Of a stretch of DNA of 57,690 nucleotides, positions 18,279 through 27,841 are shown in pieces. This DNA comes from Nocardioides sp. Its GTDB lineage: Bacteria; Actinomycetota; Actinomycetes; Propionibacteriales; Nocardioidaceae. The translations under genes and the position numbers were made by a program. The notes below the pieces were generated by a model, which did no database searches, had not been told where the DNA came from, and saw only the letters and a list, made by a program, of their open reading frames with translations. Position 1 is the stretch's first letter. Each line of letters starts with the position of its first letter. The stretch lies in contig NZ_JAEMSS010000002.1 of assembly GCF_016462705.1 (NCBI RefSeq), forward strand, positions 1-57,690, given 5' to 3'.

Positions 18279-19598
18279 CTACGCGGCCCACTCGATCTCG
18301 GGGAGGTCGCGGTAGATCTCGACGACGAGGGGGAGGTCGTTGGGGCGGCCGGTGAGTGCTCGGGTGCCGGTGTGGTCGACCAGGTAGTAGCCGCCGTAGG
18401 GGTCGCGCCACAGGTAGATCCCGGGGAAGGGTTGCTTGACGTCCCAGCCGCCGTGGGTCTTGATCCGGTGGTGGCTACGGGTCATCGGCCCGTAGTTCCC
18501 CAGCCCTGACTGGCCCGGTGGACCCTCGGGGTCCCAGGCGCTGGTGTGGTCGAGGTCCATGCCTCGCGACAGGCTGGACCCGTGGGGGAAGGTGTCGGCC
18601 GGCGTCATCAGATGCGCGGCCTGTCGATGTCGGTCCGGGACCTCGTAGGCATCGACCGGTGCCATCCCGGCCAGGTCCAGGACCGGGGTCACCGTGAACC
18701 GGCACGAGGGGCCCAGGACGTCACGGACCCAGTCCTCGGTCACCGGGCCGTGGCCCTCCACCCGGGCGATCCCGGTTGCGTCCGGGCCGGCGTAGTAGTG
18801 GACGTAGAGGTTCACCACCGGCGCACGGTCGGCCAGCGTGCTGGGGTCCTGGTCGGCGCCCGGGGTGAGCAGCATCAACACGGCCTGGACGGCGCGTTGG
18901 TCGTCGCTCAGGTCGGGGAAGTCCTCGGCGATCGCGGCGCTGTAGGAGTCCACCGCGGCGGCGATCTGCTCGATCACCGGCACCGGCCCACGGATGAGGT
19001 ACGACGCCATCCCGTGCGCCTCGCCGCGCAGCTTCTTGGCGAACGTCGCCCTCGCGGCGCGTTCCTCCTGCTCCCGCGCCACCGCAGGGTTGGCCTTCGC
19101 GACCGCCGCTTCGACCAGTGCCTCGAACCGGGTCCACGGGACCCGGCCGTCAGCAGACTCCGCGACCGCGACGTCGACATAGGCCGCCTCCTGCGCCGGC
19201 AGCCCCCGGGTCTGCTTGACCACGAACCGGGCATACGACGCCTTGACCTCACCGGCCTGCACCCGCGCCCACAACCGCGGCGACCGGTGCGCCAGGTCCA
19301 ACGCGTCGGCCATCAGCTGACCCGCCGCGAACGTCGTCAACCCCATCCGGGCACCCAGCGCCGCGGCCGCGAACTCGGTCACCTCCGGAGTCTCCTCACC
19401 GCCATAAGCCCGGGCCCGCTCCCGCCCCGGGCGGTCAGCCTGGTCCGGGTCCAGCCGGCCCGGGGAGTGCAGGATCGCCCACTGGTAGGCACCCCTGAGC
19501 TGGTCGGCCTGAGCGGCCCGCTCCCGCGCAGCAGCGTCACCGGCAAAGGCAAGGACATCGTCCTCACCCATCCCCTCCAACACCGCCGTCTCAGCCAT
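18279..19598 (-). CDS. DUF222/13E12-repeat protein with C-terminal HNH endonuclease domain
   Basis: C-terminal MDLDHTSAWDPEGPPGQSGLGNYGPMTRSHHRIKTHGGW HNH signature with DUF222-like N-terminal helical region. Confidence 0.82.
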   Translation of the reverse strand: MAETAVLEGMGEDDVLAFAGDAAARERAAQADQLRGAYQWAILHSPGRLDPDQADRPGRERARAYGGEETPEVTEFAAAALGARMGLTTFAAGQLMADALDLAHRSPRLWARVQAGEVKASYARFVVKQTRGLPAQEAAYVDVAVAESADGRVPWTRFEALVEAAVAKANPAVAREQEERAARATFAKKLRGEAHGMASYLIRGPVPVIEQIAAAVDSYSAAIAEDFPDLSDDQRAVQAVLMLLTPGADQDPSTLADRAPVVNLYVHYYAGPDATGIARVEGHGPVTEDWVRDVLGPSCRFTVTPVLDLAGMAPVDAYEVPDRHRQAAHLMTPADTFPHGSSLSRGMDLDHTSAWDPEGPPGQSGLGNYGPMTRSHHRIKTHGGWDVKQPFPGIYLWRDPYGGYYLVDHTGTRALTGRPNDLPLVVEIYRDLPEIEWAA

Positions 19599-19731
19599 GA
19601 GTCGAGCCAACCAGCCACCACCGACAGCTCGCGGACCTCCAACGAGGACGAGCCCGTGCGGCAGGACCAGCAGGGGACAGGTCACCCGAACGGGCCATGG
19701 CGGAGTCACGCCAGGCGATCTTGACTGGATC

Positions 19732-20220
19732 ATGCACATCGACATCTCGAAGCCTGCGCTGGTCGTCGCCGCCGCGTGCCTGGTCCTCGGCACCACCAGC
19801 GGAGCGGTCGCTGGAGCCCTCGTCACCGGCGAGGACATCAAGGACGGCACCGTCACCACCAAGGACGTCAAGGACAAGTCCCTCAAGACCTCCGACCTGA
19901 GCACCAAGACGGTCGAGTCACTGACCGGGCCCGCCGGAGCCCCAGGAGCGGCCGGACCGCCGGGAGCTCCGGGCCTGAACGGCTACCAGCACGTCACCGG
20001 CTCCCCCGCGGTTCTGAGCTCCGGCGGTTCGGCGACCCTCACCGTGGACTGCCCGGCCGGCACGACGGCCCTGGGAGGTTCGTTCACGTCCGACCCCGCC
20101 GGCACGGCGAACCTGGTGGCGGGCGGTCCCGCCGACTTCGACGCCTGGCAGGTCCGGGTGGCCAACCCCACGGACTTCCAGGTCACCGTCACCCCGCACG
20201 CCGTCTGCACCCGGCCATGA
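19732..20220 (+). CDS. Secreted collagen-like small protein (paralog A)
   Basis: Signal peptide, KDGTVTTKDVKDKSLKTSDL repeats, GPAGAPGAAGPPGAPG collagen-like stretch, CPAGTTALGG. Confidence 0.65.
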   Translation: MHIDISKPALVVAAACLVLGTTSGAVAGALVTGEDIKDGTVTTKDVKDKSLKTSDLSTKTVESLTGPAGAPGAAGPPGAPGLNGYQHVTGSPAVLSSGGSATLTVDCPAGTTALGGSFTSDPAGTANLVAGGPADFDAWQVRVANPTDFQVTVTPHAVCTRP

Positions 20221-20726
20221 GCACCCGGACAGCAGCCACGCTCGTGGCCGCAGCATGCCTGGTCCTGGGGGCGGCGGGCGGATCCGTCGCCGCCGCCCAG
20301 ATCACGGGAGACCTCATCCAGGACGGCACGGTCACGGCGAAGGACCTGAAGAACCGGACGCTGAAGCCGGGTGACTTCGCCGGGAACGTCCGTGGGGACC
20401 GCGGCGGGCCGGGCCCGTCCGGCACCGTGGGTCCGCGCGGCTCGGACACCGGTGCCGGCTACTCGTGGGTGTTCAACCCGTCGGTCGCGCCCGTGCCCGC
20501 GATGTCGACCTCCCACGAGGTCACCGTCACGTGCCCCGCGGGCACGACCGTGCTCGGCGGCAGCGGGTTCTGGGAGAAGCCGCTCGACGTCCTCGACAGC
20601 AGCAAGGTGCCGGGCCAGGAGCGGTGGCGGCTGCTCCTGGGGAACTCGAGCGGCAACACCCCGGTCCCGGTCACCGTGTATGCGTGGTGCGCGGGACTGA
20701 CGTCGCCGGCGATCGGCACGAGCTGA
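20217..20726 (+). CDS. Secreted collagen-like small protein (paralog B)
   Basis: ATGA overlap with preceding gene; QDGTVTAKDLKNRTLKPGDF, GGPGPSGTVGPRG, CPAGTTVLGGSGFW. Confidence 0.65.
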   Translation: MSTRTAATLVAAACLVLGAAGGSVAAAQITGDLIQDGTVTAKDLKNRTLKPGDFAGNVRGDRGGPGPSGTVGPRGSDTGAGYSWVFNPSVAPVPAMSTSHEVTVTCPAGTTVLGGSGFWEKPLDVLDSSKVPGQERWRLLLGNSSGNTPVPVTVYAWCAGLTSPAIGTS

Positions 20727-20753
20727 GCCGCGACCCGGGGTTCCGCGAGGACC

Positions 20754-22616
20754 TCATCGGGGAGCCGGTGGAGCCGGCCCGGCACCCCCGGACGAGCCGG
20801 GCAGTCCGCGCTCCTCGAGGGCGAGGGAGCGGACGACGGCGATGGCAGTGACGGCCGCGGCCAGCTCGTCGGCGAGACGTCGACGCGCTTGGAGGAGCTC
20901 GTCACCCCCGGGGCCCAGGAGCCCGCGGTTGCCGGCGAGCTTGAGGGCGCCGCCCATGAGGTCCTTGGAGATCGACTCCGGCGAGTGCAGGTCCTGCTGC
21001 AGCCACCGCTGGTGGGCCACGCCGAGGCTCTCGGCGATCAGGGCGTCGCTGTCCAGGGGCGCGGCGGGCTCGCGGGTGACCAGCCGGTCGGCCACCACCG
21101 AGTAGGCCTCCAGGAACGGCCCGATCACCCGGTGCGCCAGGAGCAGGTGGGAATCGGCCAGCAGCCCGGTGATCTCGCCCGGTGTGGCCCGCTCCTCGGC
21201 CCAGCCGGGACGCACCAGGTCGGTCTCGTAGCGCAGCCGGGCGTCGAACTCGGCCTTGGTCGCGAAGAAGAACTCGTACTTGAGCAGGTCGCGCAGGGCC
21301 AGGGCGCGCGTCCAGGTGGCCGCCACGACGTCGATGCCCGAGGCCGGGTCCTCGTCCGTGGCCTGGACCAGCGCCACCTCGAGGATCGCCCGGTCGATGA
21401 AGTAGTGGGTGACGGTGTTGCGGTAGAACGCCGCCTCGTGCTGCCGGTCGGGGGCGATCGCGTAGACGGGCTCGAGCCCGCCGGCGTACTCCACGACGAC
21501 GCCCTCGCGCACGAGGGTCGCCAGCGCCCGGCGCAGGCCCTCGGGGCGCCCCAGGTCGACGTCGGCGGTCAGCGGCAGCCGGCGGCGGCGTACGTAGGCG
21601 ACCAGCGGCTCGAGCACGCCGAGCGTCTCGGCCAGCGTCATCGCACGACCGTCGTTGTCGAGCAGGCCGAAGGTCACCAGCGCCGCCGGGGTGATCGGCG
21701 TGGCGGCGTTGATGCGGTGGGCCACCTCGAACGCGACCCGCGGCACCACCTCGGTGAGGTCGTCGCTCTCGGCGCGCGACCCGGCGTCGGTCAGGGCCTC
21801 GCGCAGCGACAGCGGCGGGCCGAACCGGACGTGCACGCGACCGCGGCGTCGCCCCTGGGCGCGGGCGAACCGGTAGAGCCAGGTCAGGCTCTCGGGCGCC
21901 TTCTTCCCACCGCTCTCCTCCAGGGACAGCGCCGAGACCTCGTGCTGCTGGTCGTAGACGATGGAGACCGGCACGAGGTAGGCGTCGTCGGACCCCTCGC
22001 CGTTGGCGCGGAAGGCGTCGACCAGGTAGCGCAGCACCCCCATCCGCGGCGGTCGCAGCTTGCCGGTCCGGGTCCGACCGCCCTCGAAGTACCACTCGAG
22101 GTTGGCGTGCTGGCGCAGCAGGAACCCCAGGTAGAGGCGCAGCATGGCCGGGTAGACCGGGTCGTCGCGGGTGGAGCGGCGGATGAAGATCAGCCCGCTC
22201 CGCTTCCCGAGCTCCGAGAGCGGCCACATGGCGAGGTTGATCCCGCCGAGGGTGTAGTTGCTGGGGAAGCCGTGCCCGGCCGTGGCCGCCCGCAGGACCA
22301 GCGGGTCGAGGTAGGAGCGGTGGTTGGGAAGGAACACCAGCGAGTGTCGGCGTCCCAGCTCGGCGAGGTCGCTCAGCCCACTGGCGTCGACGTCGACCTC
22401 GTAGGAGCGCGTCAGCCACCGACCCATCCGGTCCCAGACGCGCGAGGCCGACTCGTCGACGTACGCCGCCATCTCCGTCAGCGCGGCCTGCGAGTCGGCG
22501 CGCAGGTCGGCCGGCGTGCGACCGGTCCTCTCGACCAGGGCGTCCAGTGTCTCGGCGTACTGCGGCGAACCCATCACGAGCTCCACGGCCCGGCGTTCGT
22601 GATCGGCGTCACCCAT
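20754..22616 (-). CDS. plsB: Glycerol-3-phosphate 1-O-acyltransferase (PlsB-like)
   Basis: FLPNHRSYLDPLVLR (HX4D), LIFIRRSTRDDPVY, YFEGGRTRTGKL, VPVSIVYDQ motifs. Confidence 0.85.
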   Translation of the reverse strand: MGDADHERRAVELVMGSPQYAETLDALVERTGRTPADLRADSQAALTEMAAYVDESASRVWDRMGRWLTRSYEVDVDASGLSDLAELGRRHSLVFLPNHRSYLDPLVLRAATAGHGFPSNYTLGGINLAMWPLSELGKRSGLIFIRRSTRDDPVYPAMLRLYLGFLLRQHANLEWYFEGGRTRTGKLRPPRMGVLRYLVDAFRANGEGSDDAYLVPVSIVYDQQHEVSALSLEESGGKKAPESLTWLYRFARAQGRRRGRVHVRFGPPLSLREALTDAGSRAESDDLTEVVPRVAFEVAHRINAATPITPAALVTFGLLDNDGRAMTLAETLGVLEPLVAYVRRRRLPLTADVDLGRPEGLRRALATLVREGVVVEYAGGLEPVYAIAPDRQHEAAFYRNTVTHYFIDRAILEVALVQATDEDPASGIDVVAATWTRALALRDLLKYEFFFATKAEFDARLRYETDLVRPGWAEERATPGEITGLLADSHLLLAHRVIGPFLEAYSVVADRLVTREPAAPLDSDALIAESLGVAHQRWLQQDLHSPESISKDLMGGALKLAGNRGLLGPGGDELLQARRRLADELAAAVTAIAVVRSLALEERGLPGSSGGAGPAPPAPR

Positions 22617-22657
22617 CCGCGCAGCCTAGTTCGGCGCTGCCGTCCTGGGATGACGCA

Positions 22658-22696
22658 CGAAGGGCCCCGACCGCAGACTGCGGTCGGGGCCCTTCG
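22658..22696 (-). terminator. 17-bp perfect stem hairpin downstream of csp gene
   Basis: cgaagggccccgaccgc-agact-gcggtcggggcccttcg; no obvious U-tract. Confidence 0.75.
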
Positions 22697-22703
22697 CGGT
22701 GAG

Positions 22704-22910
22704 TCAGGAAGAGACGCGGACGTTCTCGGCCTGCGGGCCCTTGGGGCCGGCGGCGAGGTCGAACTCGACCTTCTGGTTCTCGTCGAGCGACTTGTAGCCG
22801 CTGGTCTGGATCGCGGAGAAGTGGACGAAGACGTCCTCGCCGCCGTCGTCCTGGGCGATGAAGCCGAAGCCCTTCTCGGCGTTGAACCACTTGACGGTTC
22901 CCTGAGCCAT
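22704..22910 (-). CDS. cspA: Cold shock protein
   Basis: [45 protein letters not shown]1/RNP2 motifs. Confidence 0.97.
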   Translation of the reverse strand: MAQGTVKWFNAEKGFGFIAQDDGGEDVFVHFSAIQTSGYKSLDENQKVEFDLAAGPKGPQAENVRVSS

Positions 22911-23135
22911 GGTCGTTTCCTTTGTTCGGTGCCGAGGACGGTGTGCCCTCCGGCTGCTGAAGACATCCACCTGTGCTGCTGATGTCCAGCGAACCGAAAA
23001 CCAGGAAGTACGAGACACGAGCCGCGACTCTTGCGCGGCCAGGACGACTCGGGAGCCGTCCCTTCAACAGGACCCAGCCTAGGGCACGGGTGGGCTATTC
23101 GGGGTTTCCGCGCTCACCTGCCGCCCCGACGCCGT

Positions 23136-24005
23136 TCAGGCGGCCTCGATCGGCAGCCACAGCTCGCACGTCGCCGTGCTGAAGTCGTCGGCCCGCTCGA
23201 GCACCGCCACGACCGAGGGACCTGGCCTCAGCCGCCACGGGTTGGAGGGGAACCACTCGGTCGCGGTCGCCGCCCAGGTCTCCTGCAGGGCGGCCGGGTA
23301 GGACCCTTCGGTGCGGAACACCGCCCACGTACCGGCCACGACCTCGATCTCGTCGAGGCCGTCGGGCACCGGGGTGTCCCCGGTGACCGCGACGCCGTGC
23401 AGGTAGGTCAGCTCGGTGCCCTCGACGGCGTCGGGGTCGACACCGTCGCTCACCTGGAGCAGACCCTGGGGGGCGGTGTTGCCCAGCTGCTTCAGCCGCT
23501 GGTGCTCCTCCGCCGGGATGGCGGCGACGTGCTGCTGGATGTGCGGGTTGACGCCCTCGTGGACCAGCGGCACGCGCGCGGCGTGCCCCACGAGCCGGAA
23601 GGCCGGGCGTTCGACGATGTGGGTGTCCATGGTGGTGCTCCCTTCGACGGTCAGGCGGAACCTGAGCTGTGGTTGTGTGCGGAGGGGGCCACCGTCACGA
23701 CGGACGTCGCCGGGCGAGGTGCCGTGGACGGACCGGAACGCGCGTCCGAACGCCTCGGTCGAGCCGTAGCCGTAGCGCACCGCGATCTCGAGCAGGTCGT
23801 CCTCGCCGGCGATCACCTCGGCCGCCGCCACCGTCATCCGGCGGCGGCGGACGTACTCCGAGACCGGCAGGCCCGCCAGCGACGAGAACATCCGGCGCAG
23901 GTGGTACTCGGTCGTGCCCAGGCCGGTCGCCAGCCCGCCGAGGTCGATCTCGTCGGTGAGGCGCTCCTCGACCAGGTCGACCAGCCGGTTGAGCACGTCG
24001 ATCAT
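23136..24005 (-). CDS. AraC family regulator with GyrI-like effector-binding domain
   Basis: HTH GLATGLGTTEYHLRRMFSSLAGLPVSEYVRRRRMTVAA; C-terminal GyrI-like region. Confidence 0.88.
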   Translation of the reverse strand: MIDVLNRLVDLVEERLTDEIDLGGLATGLGTTEYHLRRMFSSLAGLPVSEYVRRRRMTVAAAEVIAGEDDLLEIAVRYGYGSTEAFGRAFRSVHGTSPGDVRRDGGPLRTQPQLRFRLTVEGSTTMDTHIVERPAFRLVGHAARVPLVHEGVNPHIQQHVAAIPAEEHQRLKQLGNTAPQGLLQVSDGVDPDAVEGTELTYLHGVAVTGDTPVPDGLDEIEVVAGTWAVFRTEGSYPAALQETWAATATEWFPSNPWRLRPGPSVVAVLERADDFSTATCELWLPIEAA

Positions 24006-24121
24006 GGGGTCCCCCTTCCACGCTCGAGCCTGGCCGCCGACGGCCCGACCGCGCCCGATGATCGCGGTCCGATCCGATCAGCCGACGGTGACGGTGACGC
24101 TGACCACGAGGGGGGAAGGGG

Positions 24122-26089
24122 CTACCAGATCCGGACCCGGTCGCCGGGGTCGAGCCAGAGCCCGTCGCCCTCGGCGGTGCCGAACACCTCGTGGAACTCG
24201 TCGAGGTTGCGCACGATGTTGGCGCGGAACTCCGGCGGGCTGTGCGGGTCGACGGTGAGCAGCTGCCGCTCCTGCTCCTCGCGGCGCTTGGTGCGCCAGC
24301 AGTAGGCCCAGTTCATGAAGACCTTCTGCCGGTCCTCGACGGTCGCGGTCCCGTCGGTGGCGATGACGTAGGCCGTGTGCCCGATCGTCAGCCCGCCGAG
24401 GTCACCGATGTTCTCGCCGACGGTGAGCTGTCCGTTGACGTGCTCGCCGGGGAGGTTGCGCGGCTCGAACGCGTCGTACTGCGTGACCAGCGCCTGGGAC
24501 TTGACCTCGAACGCCGCCTTGTCGTCGGCGGTCCACCAGTCGTTGAGGTTGCCGTGGCCGTCGTACTGCGCACCCTGGTCGTCGAAGCCGTGGCCGATCT
24601 CGTGGCCGATGACCGCGCCGATGCCACCGTAGTTCTCGGCGGGGTGGGCGTCGGGGGAGAAGAACGGCTTCTGAAGGATCCCGGCCGGGAAGCAGATCTC
24701 GTTGGTGCCCGGGTTGTAGTAGGCGTTGACCGTCTGCGGCAGCATGAACCACTCGTCGCGGTCGACGGGCGAGCCGATCTTGTTGAGCTGGCGGTCGGTC
24801 TCGAACGCCGAGGCGGCGGCGACGTTGCCCATCAGGTCGTTGGGCCGGACCTGCAGCGCCGAGTAGTCGCGGAACTTCTCCGGGTACCCGATCTTGGGCC
24901 GGAACGTGTCGAGCTTCTCGTAGGCCTTCGCCTTGGTCTCGTCGGTCATCCAGTCGAGCCGCGAGATGGACTGCCGGTAGGCGGCCAGCAGGTTGGCGAC
25001 CAGGTCGTCCATCAGCGCCTTGGACGTCGGCGGGAAGTGCCGGGCGACGTACTCCTTGCCCACGGCCTCGCCGAGCGCGCCCTCGACCAGCGCGACGCCG
25101 CGCTTCCAGCGGGCCCGCAGCTCGGGGGTGCCGTTGAGGGTGCGGCCGTAGAAGTCGAAGTTGGCCTCGACGAAGGGGGTCGAGAGGTAGGGCGCCGCGG
25201 AGCGCAGCACGTGGGTCAGCAGCCAGGCGCGCCAGTCGTCGATCGACACCTCGTGCAGCACCGTCGCCAGGTGGGAGTAGTAGGACGGCTGCCGGACGCA
25301 CACCTCGAACAGCAGCTCGTCGGCCTCGAACGCCGAGGCGCTGAGGTTGCGCACGTAGGCGTCCCAGTCGAAGGCCGGGCAGAGCTCGCGCAGCCCGTCG
25401 ACGGTGTAGAGGTTGTAGGTCTTCTGCACGTCGCGGGTCTCGGCGCGCTCCCAGTGGCCCTCGGCCAGCCGGGTGTCGATCCGCAGCACCGTCGCGGCCG
25501 CGTCCTCGGGGTCGGGGTGCTCGGCGAGCCGGAGCAGCGTCGCCAGGTAGGCGGCGTACTTCTCCCGGATCTCGGCGAACTTGTCGTCGCGGTAGTAGGA
25601 CTCGTCGGGCAGCCCGAGACCGCCCTGGACGAAGTGGAAGATGTAGCGGTCGGAGTCCCGGTCGTCGTTGTTGACGTAGGACCCGAACAGCCCGTGCCCG
25701 CCGATCCGCTCGAACTCGCCGAGGAACGCCGCCAGGTCGCGCACGTCGCGCAGGCCCGCGACCGCCTCGACCAGCGGCCGCACCGGACGGATGCCGAGCT
25801 TCTCGATCCGCCCCTCGTCCATGAACGACGCGAACAGGTCGCCGATCTTCTGGGCGTCGGGGTTGAGGTCGCCGTCGGTGTCGTCGGTCGCCTTCGCGGC
25901 GAGGTCCTCGATGATCCGGTGCACCTGCTCCTCGGCGACGTCGGCCAGCTGCACGAACGGCCCCCAGCTCGACCGGTCGGAGGGGATCTCGGTCTCGGCC
26001 AGCCACCGGCCGTTGACGTGGCCGAAGAGGTCGTCCTGGGGACGGACGTCGAGGTCCATCCCCTCCCGGGCGTCGTCGAGGATGCTCAC
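24122..26089 (-). CDS. pepO: M13 family metallopeptidase (PepO/neprilysin-like)
   Basis: VIGHEIGHGFDDQGAQYDGHGNLNDWW (HEXXH) and GENIGDLGGL. Confidence 0.95.
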   Translation of the reverse strand: MSILDDAREGMDLDVRPQDDLFGHVNGRWLAETEIPSDRSSWGPFVQLADVAEEQVHRIIEDLAAKATDDTDGDLNPDAQKIGDLFASFMDEGRIEKLGIRPVRPLVEAVAGLRDVRDLAAFLGEFERIGGHGLFGSYVNNDDRDSDRYIFHFVQGGLGLPDESYYRDDKFAEIREKYAAYLATLLRLAEHPDPEDAAATVLRIDTRLAEGHWERAETRDVQKTYNLYTVDGLRELCPAFDWDAYVRNLSASAFEADELLFEVCVRQPSYYSHLATVLHEVSIDDWRAWLLTHVLRSAAPYLSTPFVEANFDFYGRTLNGTPELRARWKRGVALVEGALGEAVGKEYVARHFPPTSKALMDDLVANLLAAYRQSISRLDWMTDETKAKAYEKLDTFRPKIGYPEKFRDYSALQVRPNDLMGNVAAASAFETDRQLNKIGSPVDRDEWFMLPQTVNAYYNPGTNEICFPAGILQKPFFSPDAHPAENYGGIGAVIGHEIGHGFDDQGAQYDGHGNLNDWWTADDKAAFEVKSQALVTQYDAFEPRNLPGEHVNGQLTVGENIGDLGGLTIGHTAYVIATDGTATVEDRQKVFMNWAYCWRTKRREEQERQLLTVDPHSPPEFRANIVRNLDEFHEVFGTAEGDGLWLDPGDRVRIW

Positions 26090-26103
26090 GCGCCGAGCCT
26101 ATG

Positions 26104-26856
26104 TCAGCCGGGGGTGAAGGCGCCGTCGTGATCCAGCACCGGCACCACGTCCGAGACGTCGACGGCAGCGGCCACCTCGACGTCGGCGGCGAACCCGATC
26201 CCGGCGAGCTCGAGTCCCCCGGCGCACGCGGCCAGCGCGGCGGGCAGCCCGTCCCGGACCGCCCCGTAGGCGTCGGCCGCGACCCGCGCCTCGGGGCTGA
26301 AGTCCTTGACGCCGAGGCCGGCGAGGGCCGCGAGCACGGCCCCCGCGCCCCACAGGTCCTCGACGCACGGGCGCAGCGACCCGTCGGGCCAGCGCTCGCC
26401 GGCGGCGACCACGGCGATGCTCCCGGCATCGCGCAGGTGGCGCGCCACGGCCGACCGGTTGCGGAGACAGGCGCCCACCACGGTGGCACCACCGGACGCC
26501 AGGCCGAAGGAGATCGACGACCCGTTGGGCGAGGGCAGCACGAGCCGCTCGACGCCGGTCACCGACGCCAGGTCCGCGGGGCTCAGGCTGACCGCGGAAC
26601 CGGACAGCTGCCGGGCCTCGAGCCGGCCGACCGCGAGAGTGGCGTCGCGCTCGGCGGCGTACGCCGCGGCACGCTCGTCCTTCCAGCGGAAGGGCAGGAC
26701 CGTGATGCCGCGCTCGACGGCGACCGACAGCGTGGTGGTGAACGACAGCACGTCGACGACCACTGCGACGTCCGCCCCGGGCGCGATCGCCTCGGCGCCG
26801 GTCGGGCCCCAGTCGAAGCGGACCCGGTGCGGGGTCTGGCGATGAGCCGGGTTCAC
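26104..26856 (-). CDS. 2-phosphosulfolactate phosphatase family protein (ComB-like)
   Basis: VAVVVDVLSFTTTLSVAVERG, LPSPNGSSISF, VVAAGERWPDGSLRPCVEDLWGAGAV; GTG start inferred. Confidence 0.8.
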   Translation of the reverse strand: MNPAHRQTPHRVRFDWGPTGAEAIAPGADVAVVVDVLSFTTTLSVAVERGITVLPFRWKDERAAAYAAERDATLAVGRLEARQLSGSAVSLSPADLASVTGVERLVLPSPNGSSISFGLASGGATVVGACLRNRSAVARHLRDAGSIAVVAAGERWPDGSLRPCVEDLWGAGAVLAALAGLGVKDFSPEARVAADAYGAVRDGLPAALAACAGGLELAGIGFAADVEVAAAVDVSDVVPVLDHDGAFTPG

Positions 26857-26863
26857 GGGAGCG

Positions 26864-27832
26864 TCAGCGCACGCGGACGACGGACTTGCCCAGGGTGAGC
26901 CGGTCGTCCATGTCCTGCAACGCGCGGCCGAAGTCCTCGAGCTCGTACGTCGCACCGATCGGCGGCTTCACGAAGCCGGCCTCGATCATCGGCACGAGCT
27001 CGGCCCACTGCTGCTGCATGTACTCGGTGCGGGCCATCGCGTAGGCACCCCAGCCGACGCCGCGGACGTCGATGTTGTTGAGCAGGAGCCGGTTGACCTT
27101 GACCTCGGGGATCCCCTGGCCGGCCGCGAAGCCGACGACGAGCAGGCGTCCCTGGGGGCCCAGGACCCGGAGCGAGTCCATGAAGACGTCGCCGCCCACG
27201 ACGTCCACGACGACGTCCACGCCCCGGCCTCCGGTCAGGCCGCCGACGGAGTCCTTGAACCCCTCGAGCAGCACCACGTCGTCGGCGCCGGCGGCCCGCG
27301 CGACCTCGGCCTTGGTCTCGTTGCTCACCACGCCGATGGTGCGGGCGCCCATCGCCTTGGCGACCTGGATCGCCGCCGTGCCGACGCCTCCGGCGGCCCC
27401 GTGCACCAGGACCGTCTCGCCCTCGCGGAGGTCCCCGCGCTCGGCGAGCGCGAAGTGCGCGGTGAGGTAGTTCATCGGCAGCGCCGCGCCCTCGTCGTAC
27501 GACATCGCGTCCGGCAGCGGGAACGTGAACGCCGCGGGGTTGGCGACCAGCTCCGCCGCACCTCCCCAGCCCCCGACGCCGGCCACCCGGTCGCCGACCG
27601 CGAGGTCGCTCGAGCCGGGGTCGGCCACGGTGCCCGCGAAGTCGACGCCCAGCGTGAACGGCGGCTCCGGCTTGAGCTGGTACTCGCCCTTGGAGAGCAG
27701 CAGGTCGGGGAACGAGATCCCCACGCTGTGCACCTCGACGAGGACGTCGCCGGGGCCCGGCGTCGGATCGGCGACCTCGGTCACGACGACGTCAGCGGGG
27801 CCGGTGGTGGTCAGGACCTGGGCAGCGCGCAC
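26864..27832 (-). CDS. NADPH:quinone oxidoreductase (zinc-binding dehydrogenase family)
   Basis: GDVLVEVHSVGISFPDLLL, VLVHGAAGGVGTAAIQVAKAMGA. Confidence 0.9.
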   Translation of the reverse strand: MRAAQVLTTTGPADVVVTEVADPTPGPGDVLVEVHSVGISFPDLLLSKGEYQLKPEPPFTLGVDFAGTVADPGSSDLAVGDRVAGVGGWGGAAELVANPAAFTFPLPDAMSYDEGAALPMNYLTAHFALAERGDLREGETVLVHGAAGGVGTAAIQVAKAMGARTIGVVSNETKAEVARAAGADDVVLLEGFKDSVGGLTGGRGVDVVVDVVGGDVFMDSLRVLGPQGRLLVVGFAAGQGIPEVKVNRLLLNNIDVRGVGWGAYAMARTEYMQQQWAELVPMIEAGFVKPPIGATYELEDFGRALQDMDDRLTLGKSVVRVR

Positions 27833-27841
27833 CCGGAGAAC

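Noticed and set aside
18279-19598. HNH/DUF222 gene as an active mobile element or homing endonuclease
   Set aside because: DUF222-HNH genes are common chromosomal actinobacterial genes; no flanking repeats, intron or integrase were seen.
20889-22982. 697-aa plus-strand ORF
   Set aside because: Antisense to plsB-like and csp genes, which have clear family motifs; composition (R/G/V/Q-rich) typical of shadow ORFs.
24191-26131. 646-aa plus-strand ORF
   Set aside because: Antisense shadow of the M13 metallopeptidase.
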